Of a stretch of 64,000 bases of DNA, positions 48,107 to 60,130 are shown piece after piece. Numbering within the stretch: position 1 is the first letter of the stretch; the number at the start of each line of letters is the position of its first letter. Both the position numbers and the translations under genes were made by a program. The notes beneath the pieces are model-generated. The model worked only from the letters and a program-made list of their open reading frames with translations, was not told where the DNA came from and ran no database searches. Origin of the DNA: Adiantum capillus-veneris (taxonomy: Eukaryota > Streptophyta > Polypodiopsida > Polypodiales > Pteridaceae); assembly GCA_014529385.2 (NCBI GenBank), contig CM043962.1, positions 126,818,970-126,882,969 on the forward strand, given 5' to 3'.

Positions 48107-51100
48107 ATCTCCCACTTAAAGGCCAGCATAAAAGCGTCAAAATTTTGATACCATTGCATTGAACCTTGCTTTAATCCATAAACCGCTCTCTTGAGTTTTC
48201 AAAAAAGCTCCTCCTTGCTAGGCTGCTCAAAACCTTCAGGTTGCTTCATGTAAAAATCCTCCTCAAGATCCCCATGAAAAAAGTTTGTCTTCACATCCGT
48301 TTGGAGAAGCTCCATGTCCTCAATGGCTATTAGCCCAAGCATTGTACGCAATGTAGTCATCCTAACCACACGTAAGAAGATTTCATCAAAATCAACTCCC
48401 TTCTATTGCTTGAATCCCTTAGCAACCAATTTAGCCTTGTATTTAGGCTTAGGATCATCACATGTAGACTTCTTCTTGTAAACCCATGTACAAGGTAAGG
48501 CCTACTTGCCTTCTAAAAACTTAACTAAGTCATAAGTCTCATTATTAAAAATTGAGTATACATTCAATGCATGGCTTGATCCCACTTGACCTTGTCATCC
48601 CATTTGCATGTTTTCTTTGTAACAAGATGGCTCAGTGCAGTCAGTCAATATGACATAGTCCAACCCTCATTCAAACCGCTCAGGTGGATGCAAGGATCTA
48701 CTAGATCATCTCAATGGTTGACTACTACTCTCTGCCCTGTCAATTGGAGCGTTGCTAGTGGAAGGTGAATCACTAGTCTTTCGATTTTTTACTAATTTTG
48801 AGGCAAACGTCCTCAAATGTGACTTTTTTATACTCGATCTCTTTGATAAGAATTTTGTGCATCTTCGACTTGTTGAAAATAATGTGTGAACTATGAATTA
48901 CTTTACAAGATTTCGAGTGCCGAATATGAATATCCCATCTCTCCATCTGCATCATAACCAAAGAAAATACAATTGTGTGCCTTTGGGCCTAGCTTTTTTT
49001 CAAGCTTCTTTTGCACATGTGCATATGCCTCACATTCAAAGACATGCAAATGTGTGGCTTCTTTCTGGACCACAAATCCTCTAAAATCTGGTAATTCAAT
49101 GGCATACTAGGATACCCTCTATAAATATGTATTGCTATCAATGCTACCTCTGTCCAAAAATCTTGAGACGGATTTTCCATTGAAAGCATAGCTATGACTC
49201 ACTCTTAAATTGTTCAATTCATCTTTTCTACAACTTGATTTTGATTGGATATATAAAGAGCAGTAGGCTGCCTCTTAATACCTCTCTTGCTATAGAATTA
49301 TCAAACTCCCTGGAGAGTTACTCTCCACCATTATCAATTCTCAAGCTTTTAAGCTTCTTGCCATATTGATTCTCTATAGGTGCTATGAATTTTTCAAAAG
49401 TAGATAAGACGATCCTTATGACGCAAAAGATAAACCCACACCTTCCTAGTAGAATTATCTATAAGTGTCATAAAATAGCTAGCTTCTCCTAGAGACTTGA
49501 TCAACATAGGACCGCAAACATCGCTATGAACAAGTTATAGTGCCTGCAAATGCTTCTCAAGCAATGGTGGTGAAGTATTCTTATCTGTGTGCCATAGATA
49601 CAATGTTCACAAATTAAAAAAGTTGAAAAAACTTAACACACCTAAGTAACCAAAATGTGCCAATATTTCTATTCCCTTTTGGCTCATATGTACTAGCAAA
49701 CTATGCAACAACTTAGTCGGCTATGGATATACAATCCTCTTTTACACACGATGCATACCTGGAGTACAAAGTACTATGTTTTTGCCCTCTGAGAATCACA
49801 CAGTTTCCCTTCTTTATCATTTATGAGCCATTCCCAAAGGTCATCTTGTAACCCACGTCGTCAAGATGATCAACAAATATCAAACTCGTTTGCTAACTTG
49901 GGGATATGTCTGACATTCTTGAGTATGAACTATGTGCCATTATATAGAACCAACTTAATATCTCAAAACTATGTATCTCAAGATCATAAGCACCATTGAG
50001 CTTCACTATGTCATGTATATGTGCATAAGTAGATAACCACTCTCTATGAAGCATCACATGGAAACTGGTTCTAGAATCTATGGCCCAATTTTGATCAAAG
50101 ATGACATCTTTTGCAACAAAAGCATCTGGGCTAAGATCTGCTATAAAGATTAGAACATATAAGCAAGCTCCACTATGTCATGTATATGTACATAAGTATA
50201 GAACCACTCTCTATGAAGTATCACATGGAAATTGGTTCTAGAATCTATGACCCAATTTTGATCAAAGATGACATCTTTTGCAACAAGAGCATCTAGGCTA
50301 AGATCTGCTATAAAGATTAGAACATATAAGCAAGGTGGGATCTCAAGAATTGTCAATATGAATGGTGGCAATACAACCATCCATGATGGTGTCCACATCT
50401 ATCTTTCAGTTTCATATCTCAACACAGATATAGGTTGTGGCAAAGGGAGTTTTCGTGTAGTGTTGATGAATAAATCACCCTCCAATTGGTGTTTTTGTAA
50501 GGCTTGTAGTATGTCATGTAATCTTTGCACTACTGTTGCAAAGACTGTGGTGGCCTATGGTTTCATTGTGGTCGTTGTGTCAAATTTGTGTAGTCTTTAT
50601 CTAGCTAAAGTTGTTTGGTTCACGGATTCAAGCTATATCACTGTAATCTTTTATTGAATGGTAAGTAATTATAGTGCTTCTGACTTCAACCACAAGGAGC
50701 TTAGCTTATAAATATAGAAGAGGAGTATATATGTACAATTGGTGTATGCAAAGAACATGTCATATTAATGGTCGATTCAAAAATCTTGGTACTCCATGAC
50801 TACCTTTGAGAGGTTACCATATTGAGCTCTTCGATCTTAGCTTTGCCCTTTCCATCATTGTCAGACTTTGTATTGCCTTGAAACTTTTCCGTATCTGTTT
50901 GCCATGCACGAGTCTTTATTTAAATACCCTTTCTTGAGAGAATGAGAACATTCAACATTGTGCTAAAAACCTCTAGATTTACTACCCAAGTTCCCACAAT
51001 CCTTACTTTTAATATGATTTTAAGTGCAACCCCTCTTTCTTTTCCCACTGGCAATATACACCATCCTATTTGTCAGGCTTTGTAGACTTTCTGTGAATCT

Positions 51101-51450
51101 CTTCATTGAGTAGACTTCATCATAGATCAATTTTTCCTCAGGTGCAGAGTTGCTTATGGCCATGCCAAATATGGCCCATGAGGAAGATAGAGAGCACAAC
51201 AAGATAGATCTTGTTTCATGCGAAGCTCAAATTGCTTCTTCACATTGTTACTTGCACTCTTGCTCGTGTATGTATTACATAGCTTATCCTGTAAGTCTTT
51301 AGCAATAGCTTCACCCACAATAGTAAAGTACACAAACTCTACAAGGTCTAAACAAATAGTGGACTTAACTTTGGCATCAAGCATTTTCATTGTGCAATTG
51401 TGTAGTCATTGCACGAAGCGTTCAAACATTAGCTCCAATTGACGTTTTTG
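48107..51450 (-). pseudogene. Copia gag-pol relic, minus strand
   Basis: Order on the minus strand from right to left. Gag: LDAKVKSTICLDLVEFVYF and LCSLSSSWAIFGMAISNS. Protease region with WVIDSRTNFHV (the usual DSG reads DSR). Integrase C-terminal part: FWTEVALIAIHIYR, then LNYQILEDLWSRKKPHI. Reverse transcriptase with CTWVYKKKS, DVKTNFFHGDLEEDFYM and VYGLKQGSMQWYQNFD. Right after FDAFML the sequence jumps into the polypurine tract, so the YVDD box and RNase H are deleted. Many stops and frame changes; it belongs to a different Copia lineage from the 4.7-13.6 kb pair. Confidence 0.75.
50001..50334. repeat. 167-bp tandem duplication inside the Copia protease region
   Basis: CACTATGTCATGTATATG starts at 50004 and again at 50171, and the two units differ at only a few positions. 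Each encodes the same minus-strand protease segment, so the relic has a duplicated active-site region. The similarity implies a recent event in an already dead element. Confidence 0.85.
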
Positions 51451-52589
51451 AATTAACACGTCCTAAATCTTCTCTTTTCATGTGAAAAAGTTCTTGTTCT
51501 ATTGTAAATATCCTTCTCTAAAAAAGAGGCCATAATTGCAAGACTTCAACATTAGACGAGGAACCTGAGCAAATGTTGACAAAACCTCCTCTGTAAACAA
51601 GAGAAAAATTTTAACTCAAAGTTGTGCTCAAAGTGCCCAAAAACATATAAATAGAATCACAATAAAAGTCCGACAATCTCCTATGTACGCAAAGCAAAAA
51701 AACTCGACCCAAAATGCACATAAAATTGACCATAAGCTAACAAGAAGATAAATTGTGTATAAACCAAGTCAAGAATAACCAAATAGACCGCCAAAACAGA
51801 GCATCAAATGCACCTTTTCCTCTTTATATATAACCTATGGCGAGGCATCATAAAGGGGATCTCCAATCATCTGTATCATTGAAGGTATCTTAACATTTGA
51901 GAATACCTCAACTCAAATAAAACCTCACTAGTGACCCTCCAAAAGGCTAACCAAACACAACTATAGTCCAATCTCAAAAGAAATTCTCCAAACCGAATCT
52001 TAAAAACGGCCGAGTAAACATCAAACAAAACCAAAAATGTCCCCATAATGGTGTACAAAAGCAATGTTCGCAACTCAACATACGTGAGTGAACCACGCAC
52101 AAACATGTGCCAAATGAAATGCAAGCAATAAACTATAGTCCACTATAGTCTCTACGGCAATAGAACTCTCAAAAGAGCTCAATAGCACTCCATGTGCTCA
52201 CAAAGAAAACGCATTTGTGAATGCAAGAGACATCCCACAATGATTAGACTATTGCAAACTCACTACCAAAAGTACAAAGTCCTTGTAGCTATGTCCAGCA
52301 AAACAATTGTAATCCGTGTCTGTAATCTAATGTCTAATAACTAGATCTAATGTCTAATAACTAGCTAACTAGGCCATATGCATGAGAATCAAAGACCAAA
52401 ATCTCAAAAAAGTTGAAGAACAAGTGGCAAATCTGTCAAAACCGCAAAAGAACATTGTGTAAATGCTCCATTCGTACCATAAAGATGTCCTTCTGGTACT
52501 CCAACGCTCAATGTCCAGGATACAAAGGTAGTCATTGAAGCGGAAGAAGATCGATGTCAAAGTCAAGGGCCAAATGGTAAAATCTGCAA
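51451..52589. other. no gene recognised
   Basis: Probably leader or flanking sequence of the decayed Copia element at its inner side. The primer-binding site could not be found. Confidence 0.3.
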
Positions 52590-52597
52590 CCAATTTC

Positions 52598-52641
<44 letters not shown>

Positions 52642-52692
52642 TGGTGGTGGTGGGGGGGGGGGGGGGGGGACAAGCTAGACACACACTAATCC

Positions 52693-52729
<37 letters not shown>

Positions 52730-52760
52730 GGGGCAGGACAAGCTAGACACTCTAATCCTT
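52590..52760. repeat. GT tracts and an 18-G run with duplicated spacer
   Basis: GT (52601-52637), 18 G (52652-52669) and GT again (52695-52728). The spacer GACAAGCTAGACACACACTA at 52669 recurs as GACAAGCTAGACACTCTA at 52737, each followed by ATCCTTG. Confidence 0.9.
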
Positions 52761-54089
52761 GCCAAAGCAAGGCCGAGTCGTCGGAATGCAAAGCGAGAGT
52801 GAATTTGCTCTTTTTCTCTACCTGATGTGTCAGGCTAAAGATCCTGTGTGTGCACAAGGGAGCTTTTGAGCTCTCTTCCTCTCTTCTTGCTGCCGATTTT
52901 TAGCTGCATGGCTCTCTTTCTACACAGCTACCTCCTGCTCCATAATTGCCATCCATTGGACCTAGCTAGAAGTGCTACTTTGGCAGCCCAAAGGGCTCTT
53001 AAGTGTGTGCTGGTTGTAGAGCCCCTCCCTATCTTTGGCAGCTCCTTCAGTCCCCTGGAGATGATGCACAACCTTCACTTTGTCTCCTTTACGCTAGTTT
53101 GGAAGGCCGGCAATTTCAAAAAAAACTCAATGCTACAAAAAGCTTTTGCATTTCCAGCTCTGTTGGATGCGCTACCTGGTGTTTAATTCAGCGCTACCGA
53201 ATCCTAGATGCTCCTCTGCAATTACATGCAATGCCTCTTTCCCCCAAGCTTTCCAAGCTACCTTTCCATATTCTCCAGCTTGCCCGTTTCGCAAATCTAA
53301 AAAGATCTCCTGTCCAACAAGCTCCTCCACCACCACGAAGCTCTCAAAGCCATTGTTGAGGCTCTTCAATTCAAGGTGCGAGTATGTGCAGAGTGTGCAT
53401 GCAGAGAGGGAAAAGAAGAGGGGTGGAACCACACTCGAGAGAGAGTCTGTGTTCACTGTTCCATATAACATCATCTAAATCTATATCTATTTACTATCAA
53501 ACATAGCATCCACATGGTTGCAAATGCTTGCAACCATGATGAATGCAAGCTAATTGAGCATGTCCGATGACTCAGTGCAACTGCTTGCAGATAGCAACCC
53601 ACCTTGCGCTTGAAATGCAGACACTGAATAGCAACCCATGGCTTAAACAGCATTACCCTCGAATTGAGGACAACCCACCTCACCGTCTACACAGCATGAA
53701 TAGCAATAAATGCACACTTGAAGAAGGGCACATCCCTTGAACGGTGAGTACCTGGCCCTTTTCTACCACCTTGAGCGCCTACAAAATTACCTTGACCTGC
53801 AGGTTCACCAGTGCCAACCTTGGCCCACTCACAACTACGAGCTGTGGGCTCAAACAAGCATTGCACTCCAGGAAAGGGATACTTACACCCCACCCCTCTC
53901 CTCCCTGCTGGCTTGATGCTCTCCTTCCTACCTACACCCTCAATCTTGAGCTTTTGTTGCATTAGTTTCTCTGATCTCCTGCACTCGCTTCTCTCTTCTC
54001 CTATGGCAACTGATCCACTCCCCTATCCCATCCGCATCCATGGCTCTGCTCTGCCATAGACCTTGCTGTTCATGGCTGTTTGAGCAACA
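52761..54089. other. no gene confidently recognised
   Basis: Several frames of 100-120 codons overlap on both strands between 52.85 and 53.5 kb, but none has a recognisable motif or a convincing exon structure. The sequence near 53370-53480 resembles the LTR at 47.9-48.1 kb. Confidence 0.3.
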
Positions 54090-54270
54090 TTTATCTGCTC
54101 CTGATATGTTAACCCAGGTGGTAATCTTCATCCATAATCTGAAGTGTTTCCTCCCTCTAACCAACTTCCACGCTCCTTCATTTATCTGCTCCTGATCTGT
54201 TAACCCAGGTGGTAATCTTCATCCATAATCTGAAGTGTTTTCTCCCTCCAACCGGCTTCCACGCTCCTCT
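54090..54270. repeat. 91-bp tandem duplication
   Basis: TTTATCTGCTCCTGATNTGT begins at 54090 and at 54181. Both units continue through GGTAATCTTCATCCATAATC and TTCCACGCTCCT. Confidence 0.9.
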
Positions 54271-54467
54271 CTTCCCTGCAGTTCAAAAATACTTCTTCTA
54301 TTGAAGTTACCTCTTCAAATAATTTGCATTATCATCCAGGATGGAAACTGTTGAGTTCACATATATAACTAAGGCAGGTTGATGTTGAGCTCCTGTTATT
54401 TACCCATACTTCAAGAAGCTTTTGGGATGTTGTTTACTTGTAATATGCATATCCTGAGAAGTGTCCC

Positions 54468-54469
<2 letters not shown>

Positions 54470-54526
<57 letters not shown>

Positions 54527-54615
54527 AAGAAGAAGAAGAAGAAGAGAACTGTTAACATCAAAGAAACTATCCCAAGAGACCTTCAAGATCTATCAAACAA
54601 GGAGAGTTTGAGTTA

Positions 54616-54660
<45 letters not shown>
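54470..54660 (-). repeat. dispersed SINE-like 3' tail with (CT)n ends
   Basis: On the minus strand 54594-54541 reads GATCTTGAAGGTCTCTTGGG then GATAGTTTCTTTGATGTTAA and CTCTTCTTCTTC, matching the 3' half of unit 3 at 19512-19575. It is bracketed by CT tracts (GA on the plus strand, 54472-54520 and 54619-54658). The promoter half is not present. Confidence 0.6.
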
Positions 54661-54661
<1 letters not shown>

Positions 54662-54720
54662 CATGTGTTTGTGTTAATTAGCACACATGCACAGGCAGTT
54701 TCTCCACCAGCCGGTTTAGG

Positions 54721-55010
54721 CCTCGTTGCACACATGCTGCAACAGTAGCTCGATGGCAGCTGCTCCACCAGCTTGCCACCAGTTGTCAGGCAGCACACCT
54801 CATTGCACACATGCTGCAACGGTAGCTTGATGGCAGCTACTCCACTGGCTTGCCACTAGTTGTCAGGCAGCACACATGCAAGCAAACCATCACTGTCCTG
54901 ATTTTCTACTTGTAAAGAGTCCAGGCAGGTGCACACACAGCCAGGCACATTCTACTCTACTTGTGAAGAGTCCAGGCAGGTGCATGGACACAGCCCTAGG
55001 GTAAAGGGGC
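54721..55010. repeat. 78-bp and 51-bp tandem duplications
   Basis: CTCRTTGCACACATGCTGCAAC occurs at about 54722 and 54800, with units running to GTTGTCAGGCAGCACAC. Farther right, AGAGTCCAGGCAGGTGCA occurs at about 54916 and 54967. Confidence 0.85.
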
Positions 55011-55304
55011 CAATGGTGGACCAGCTAAGAGGCATTGGCCATAGCTCCCTCCCTCGTTATCAGATTTGAGCTGGAGGAGGTGCAAAAGATGTGCGCTGAA
55101 GAGAGGGTTTCATAGCAAAAATTTGAGCACAATCTACCTACGATTACAGAATAATACATAGCGTAGCGTATTTTCCAATGCACAATGAAGCTTCTTGTGT
55201 TAGAGATAGGCAAGACCCAGTAATAATCAGTTTTTCAGCAAATCAAAGGACACATCACCAAGATTCCAAGCATATTCCAATTTTTTGGCTCTAAATTTGT
55301 TTGT

Positions 55305-55337
<33 letters not shown>
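55305..55337. repeat. poly-G run of 33 bases
   Basis: Uninterrupted G33. Such runs can form four-stranded structures and are also prone to sequencing or assembly error, so its exact length is uncertain. Confidence 0.85.
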
Positions 55338-55339
<2 letters not shown>

Positions 55340-55995
55340 ACTTTGTTGTGGTACCCGGCCCCTTATTGGCCCCTTTACCCTAAAGGGGCTACTCTTAAGT
55401 TTCGAGTGACATCGCTTTGGTGTCGTCTCAAATGGCTAGGGGTGAGGAGTCATCACTTTCCAAAGGGAGCAGCAGGAGAGCAGCACACAATCAATACAAT
55501 ACTGTCCAGAAAAATGGTAGGACCAGTCACTGCAGATGGTGCATGTGCACAACCTAAGAGAGATATACGTCGTGCACATTGGGGGTCTGCGTCCACCAAT
55601 CCACTCTGGTGGTGAAAATGTAAACAGGGCCATTGGGAAAGGTGTGGGGAAACGATGCTTTCCTCTCACTTCTATTCGCCTAATTTCAATCCTCCTAAAA
55701 AAATAGTAAAAATATTCTCGACATGAATTGCATTGGCAACGGCCCCCAACAGTGCAATTAAAGACTTCACAAATACATGTATTTGATGCCATAAATATAG
55801 TTAAAACTATCCAAATACACTACCATAAAACCAATTCCCTATTCGTGACCATTGCCTAAGGGCAAAACTCTCCACACCTGACCATATAAAACTAAGCCTA
55901 AAACACTACCATAAAATAAAACTAAGCCTAAAACACTACCATAAAACCAATTCCATATTCAATGACAACACTAATGCGCAGACAACAACACTGCC

Positions 55996-56067
<72 letters not shown>

Positions 56068-56928
56068 TTAAAAACTTAGAAATTGCCTAAAAAATGTGCA
56101 CACAATTTGGTAGGCACCACACCTATATCACTACTTGCAAGCAAGTAGGTAGTGCCAACAAAATACAAACTAATACACTACAATTTCATATACTTGAAGA
56201 ACTCTTATCTAGCTCTTGTAAAGAGTTTGAATATAACCAAATTGAGCTGCTCTGGAAGAATCACTCTACACATTTCTCACCGTCAAAAATGCAATTGATG
56301 TCTTGTTTAAAGCCTCCCAAACTATAGAAATTTCAAAGAGTCCTGCACAATTTCTCCCAGACAAGAAATCTCCATAAACAATTTCTAAAGAGTCCTGCAC
56401 AACTGCCTAAACATCATAAAGCTTGCCCAAACAATTACGCAAGGCTACTAACCCACTCCATTAAGGAATCAAACAAAATATCTAGGAACAAGAGACAAAC
56501 ATACAATCGCATGTCTGACTCTGTGCCTAGAGGCCCCTTGCAGATGCAGTGTTCTTTCATGGTTGTATTCCAGAGGAATTTAAAACGTGCAAAAAGACTG
56601 ACCCAGTTACATTACCCTTCACAAACTACTGTAATTTCGTCAAAGAAACATGACAAAAGTCTAAATCACATCCACGCGCCCAAATACTTGTCAATTTTCA
56701 CACAGAATCACCAGAAAAGCTTTCCTTCAGATAAAGAACGGACACAAAGAACAGTACACCAAAAGGATGACAAGACATTCGTCATAGCCACCAAAGAAGT
56801 ATTGCTAAATTTTAACCACAGACTGTACAGTGTGGGAATTCCAGGCTCCAAGAGATCAGGTTGCAATAATTAAAGATTAAAGGCAAATGCCTCTACAAAA
56901 ACCTGGTCTTGAGGAAGTAGAAGCAGGC
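55338..56928. other. no gene recognised; 3' side of histone H4
   Basis: Contains a tandem repeat of about 31 bp built on CTAAGCCTAAAACACTACCATAAAA (55890-55945, split here only by its own units) and a GT-GA microsatellite at 56001-56067. The last few hundred bases before 56929 would hold the H4 3' untranslated region, but no clear histone stem-loop is expected in plants and none was seen. Confidence 0.4.
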
Positions 56929-57276
<348 letters not shown>

Positions 57277-57304
57277 TCAGTAACAATGGCACCCGTCCAA
57301 AAGC

Positions 57305-57321
57305 TTTTTATACAGCGGATC
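57305..57321 (-). promoter_or_regulatory. H4 promoter: TATA box and octamer-like motif
   Basis: On the minus strand TATAAAAA (57312-57305) lies about 65-72 bp before the ATG. Immediately upstream is GATCCGCT (57321-57314), which matches 7 of 8 bases of the plant histone octamer (CGCGGATC read on the other strand). The octamer is known to support S-phase expression of plant histone genes. The spacing to TATA is unusually short. Confidence 0.55.
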
Positions 57322-57589
57322 TGTAAAGGCTCTCGCTGTACGCCGTCGATCAAGCTCCTTATCGACGAAGCTCAACGCCTTAGCACGGATCGATCTGCCC
57401 TTTGAAGATAGGAGAGCACAAGACGAGCAATCCCATTAATCGTAAGATAAATTTTAATGTCTTCCGACAAGAGTGAGCACGTTGAAGAGAATTTTTACTT
57501 CGTTAGCGTAGTGGGCAATTCGCAATCCCTGGCCTGTCATTAGGCCATGTGGCTCCAACGCTGAAAAGCTCTAAAAATACTACACCGTC

Positions 57590-58201
57590 AAAACCCCAGC
57601 GTGAGTGGATAGCTGCAGCCGCATGATGCGGATCTCTACGTCCCCAGCTAGCCGAAGCTGGTGCTTACGGTGTGTTTCGTGAGAAGAAAGCTCTTTGACC
57701 AAGATCTTGCAGGCCATGATATGCTCTGCCCCGCAAGGTCGCAGCTCTAACTCGTCGCCCGTTGTTGTTACTTTGATGATTCCTTCTGACTTTGAATACT
57801 TGCCCATAGCCTCCCTCGCCAAGAGATCCTATTATCTCCAGATTGGATATGGTGACCATGGACAACCTCGTACTGTCAATATTGCTGCATGCTGTCTCCA
57901 AGGGCGGCCATTCCTGCGCTTCTTTGGTTACAACCAAGGGAGTCCTGATCTCAATGGCCGCCAGCTCGTACTTTTGCTGATCATTATAACCCATCATGAT
58001 CTCTCTCTCGGATTTAGGTTTAGGCGCAGCAATAAGATCGTCGCGATGAATACCAGCTACTTTAGCTGGCGGAGGCCCAGCACCAGCTTTTTTTAACGCA
58101 GGCAAAAGAAAGCTCTCCCGGAATAACTCGGCCCTCGTGCAACCTCCGATCAACCTCTCGTTGCTCTCAGGAGCAATTCGATCTTCTCCACAAGGTACCA
58201 C
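57590..58201 (-). pseudogene. protein-kinase N-lobe fragment
   Basis: The minus-strand frame from 58201 holds a nucleotide-binding loop GSLGEGGYGQVFKV (near residues 125-138). After a frame change (around 57800) the other frame gives MACKILVKEL, with the A-x-K lysine of the kinase beta-3 strand, then SSHETHRKHQLRL and ENEIRIM-like VEIRIMRL. Nothing of the catalytic loop or DFG follows before 57580, so only the first part of a kinase domain is present. The kinase family is not clear. It lies 350 bp upstream of histone H4 on the same strand but is unrelated in function. Confidence 0.55.
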
Positions 58202-58360
58202 ATGTAGCGAAACAATGGATGAGCTGATCAGCTAATGCCGACACCGTGTTGAGTCCATTGTAGAGCATCTGGGTGAGAAGCTGTCGGCCAAAACGGAGGT
58301 CTTTCTTGGTGGCGCATGTGTGTACAAGGGGGTAGATGGTCTCCCTTAGCGCACCCATGT
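58202..58360 (-). pseudogene. PPR-type fragment upstream of the kinase relic
   Basis: The minus-strand frame reads YPLVHTCATKKDLRFGRQLL, TQMLYNGLNTVSALADQLIH and CFATCGTL. This follows the LKAC--LKDL--GRQ-H and CG-L pattern of PLS-type PPR proteins. It seems to be fused to the kinase fragment by rearrangement rather than to encode a real PPR-kinase. Confidence 0.4.
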
Positions 58361-58797
58361 CGGGCCCTCACAGCCCTTGTTCTTGTGAAGCAAAGTCGAA
58401 AACCATGGAAACAGAAGCACAGATAGAGTATAGCCTTTGTAGGCTGATGCACGCAGAGAAAGTGAGTGAAAATGGGTTCATTGTCGTCATAGAAGCCTGG
58501 AAGATGAGAATCCATTGCCACCGTTCTCGGCTCTCAGAGCAGTTGCGTTGCTTCGTTGAAGGTTGCCTGAAGCAGAGAAAGAAACATCTTTGTAGGAGTT
58601 GATAGAGGCGGGGACTTGCTTGAGCTTGGGGGGGGGGTGGGTTTCCCCTGTTCGACCTCATGGACCTCGATCTAGTGATGGAAAGCAATACAAAGAAGTT
58701 GGTTCGTGTTCGTTGTTTATTTAATTAAGTGCAATTTATGCTAGTAATTAGAAGTGGAATTTTCTCCTTCCAAAGAAAGTAAAAACGATTATTGAGG

Positions 58798-60130
58798 TTG
58801 TTGGAGAAGAATGTCGTGCTTGTCAATGCGTTGGTATACATGTATGCTAATTGTGGTGTACTTTGGAAAGCACAACAAGTTTTGGGAATCGCATCCCTGG
58901 CCTCTCAGTAACCCACGTGGCACACTAAGGAGCAATTCGATCTTCTCCACAAGCAGTTAGCAAGTTACAAAGCTTGTTGGCCAGTATGTATGTTAAGTGC
59001 GATGCACTTGTCAGGGCACAACAAGTTATTGATGAGCTTCCAGTCCGAGATGTCGTCGGTCGGACTGCACTTATTGCAGGATATGCCCGACATGGGCAGG
59101 GTCATGAAGCTCTGGGCTGTTTTTATCGCTTGCGAAGTGAGGGCCTCTCTACGGATGCAGTCACCTATGCTTATGCCTTGAAGGCATGCAATATTATTCA
59201 AAACGTTGATATGGGTAAACAAATTCATGACAAGATTGCTAGTCAGAGGTTGTTGGAGAAGAATGTCGTGCTTGGCAATACATTGGTATACATGTATGCT
59301 AATTGTGGTGTATTTTGGAAAGCACAACAAGTTCTGGACGAGCTTCCCAACCGAGATGTCATCTCTTGGAGTGCATTAATTGCATTATATGCCCAACAAG
59401 GCCAGGGCCAGGAAGCTTTGAATTTTTTCCATTGTATGCGAAGTGAGGGTTTCTCTCCAGATGCAGTCACCTATGCTTGCATTTTGAAGGCATGTGGTTT
59501 AATGTGAGACATTGTATGGACAAACAAATTCACGATGAGATTGTCAATCAGGGGCTGTTGTAAAGAACTGTCAATCTTGGCAATGATTTGGTTGACATGT
59601 ATGCCAAGTGTGGTGTACTTTTGAAAACTCAACAAGTTCTTGACGAGCTTCCTGATCGAGATGCGGTCTCTTGGAATGCATTGATTGCAAGTTATGCCCA
59701 ACAGAGGCAGGGCCAAGAAGCATTGGGATGTTTCCAGCGGATGCAAAGCGAGGGCTTCTCTCCAGATGCAGTCACCTATGCTTGCATTTTGAAGGCATGT
59801 GGCACTTTGAAAGACGTCGACACAGGAAAACAAATTCATGATGAGCTTGATAGTCGGGGACTGTTCACCAAAAATTTCGTGCTCGGTAATGCTTTGGTTG
59901 ACATGTATGCCAAGTGTAGTGTACTTTCCGAAGCACAACAAGTTCTTGACGAGCTTTATGTCCGAGATGCAGTCTCTTGGAATGCATTGATTGCAGGATA
60001 TGCCCAACAAGATCAGGCCAGGAAGTGCTTGGCTGTTTTCATCAGATGCAAAGTGCCTTTCACAATTGAGCACCATCGTTCTTACTTCCACCAAATTTGG
60101 ACGTATGAAGCGACGAGTGAATTTTGATAG
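58798..60130 (+). pseudogene. PLS-type PPR gene, decayed
   Basis: Two long frames (58974-59507 and 59588-60127) carry consecutive PPR motifs: VLGNTLVYMYANCGVFWKAQ, QVLDELPNRDVISWSALIAL, EALNFFHCMRSEGFSPDAVT, LVDMYAKCGVL and QVLDELYVRDAVSWNALIAG. Between them a frameshift near 59505 and a TAA at about 59560 (after VNQGLL) break the protein. A detached first motif lies at 58798-58886 and is cut by filler DNA. The 3' end departs from the PPR pattern after about 60030, with no E or DYW domain. PPR proteins of this type act in organelle RNA editing or processing; no targeting peptide remains here. Confidence 0.8.
58887..58956. other. patchwork filler DNA
   Basis: 58929-58953 is a 25-base exact copy of 58170-58194. 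The preceding bases (CATCCCTGGCCTCTCAGTA) resemble 57522-57545. Both source segments lie within 1.5 kb, and the patch interrupts a PPR motif. Confidence 0.6.

Noticed and set aside
52848-53478. Overlapping 100-118 codon frames as a host gene
   Set aside because: Open on both strands in several frames, no motif, no splice structure; part of the region resembles a decayed LTR.
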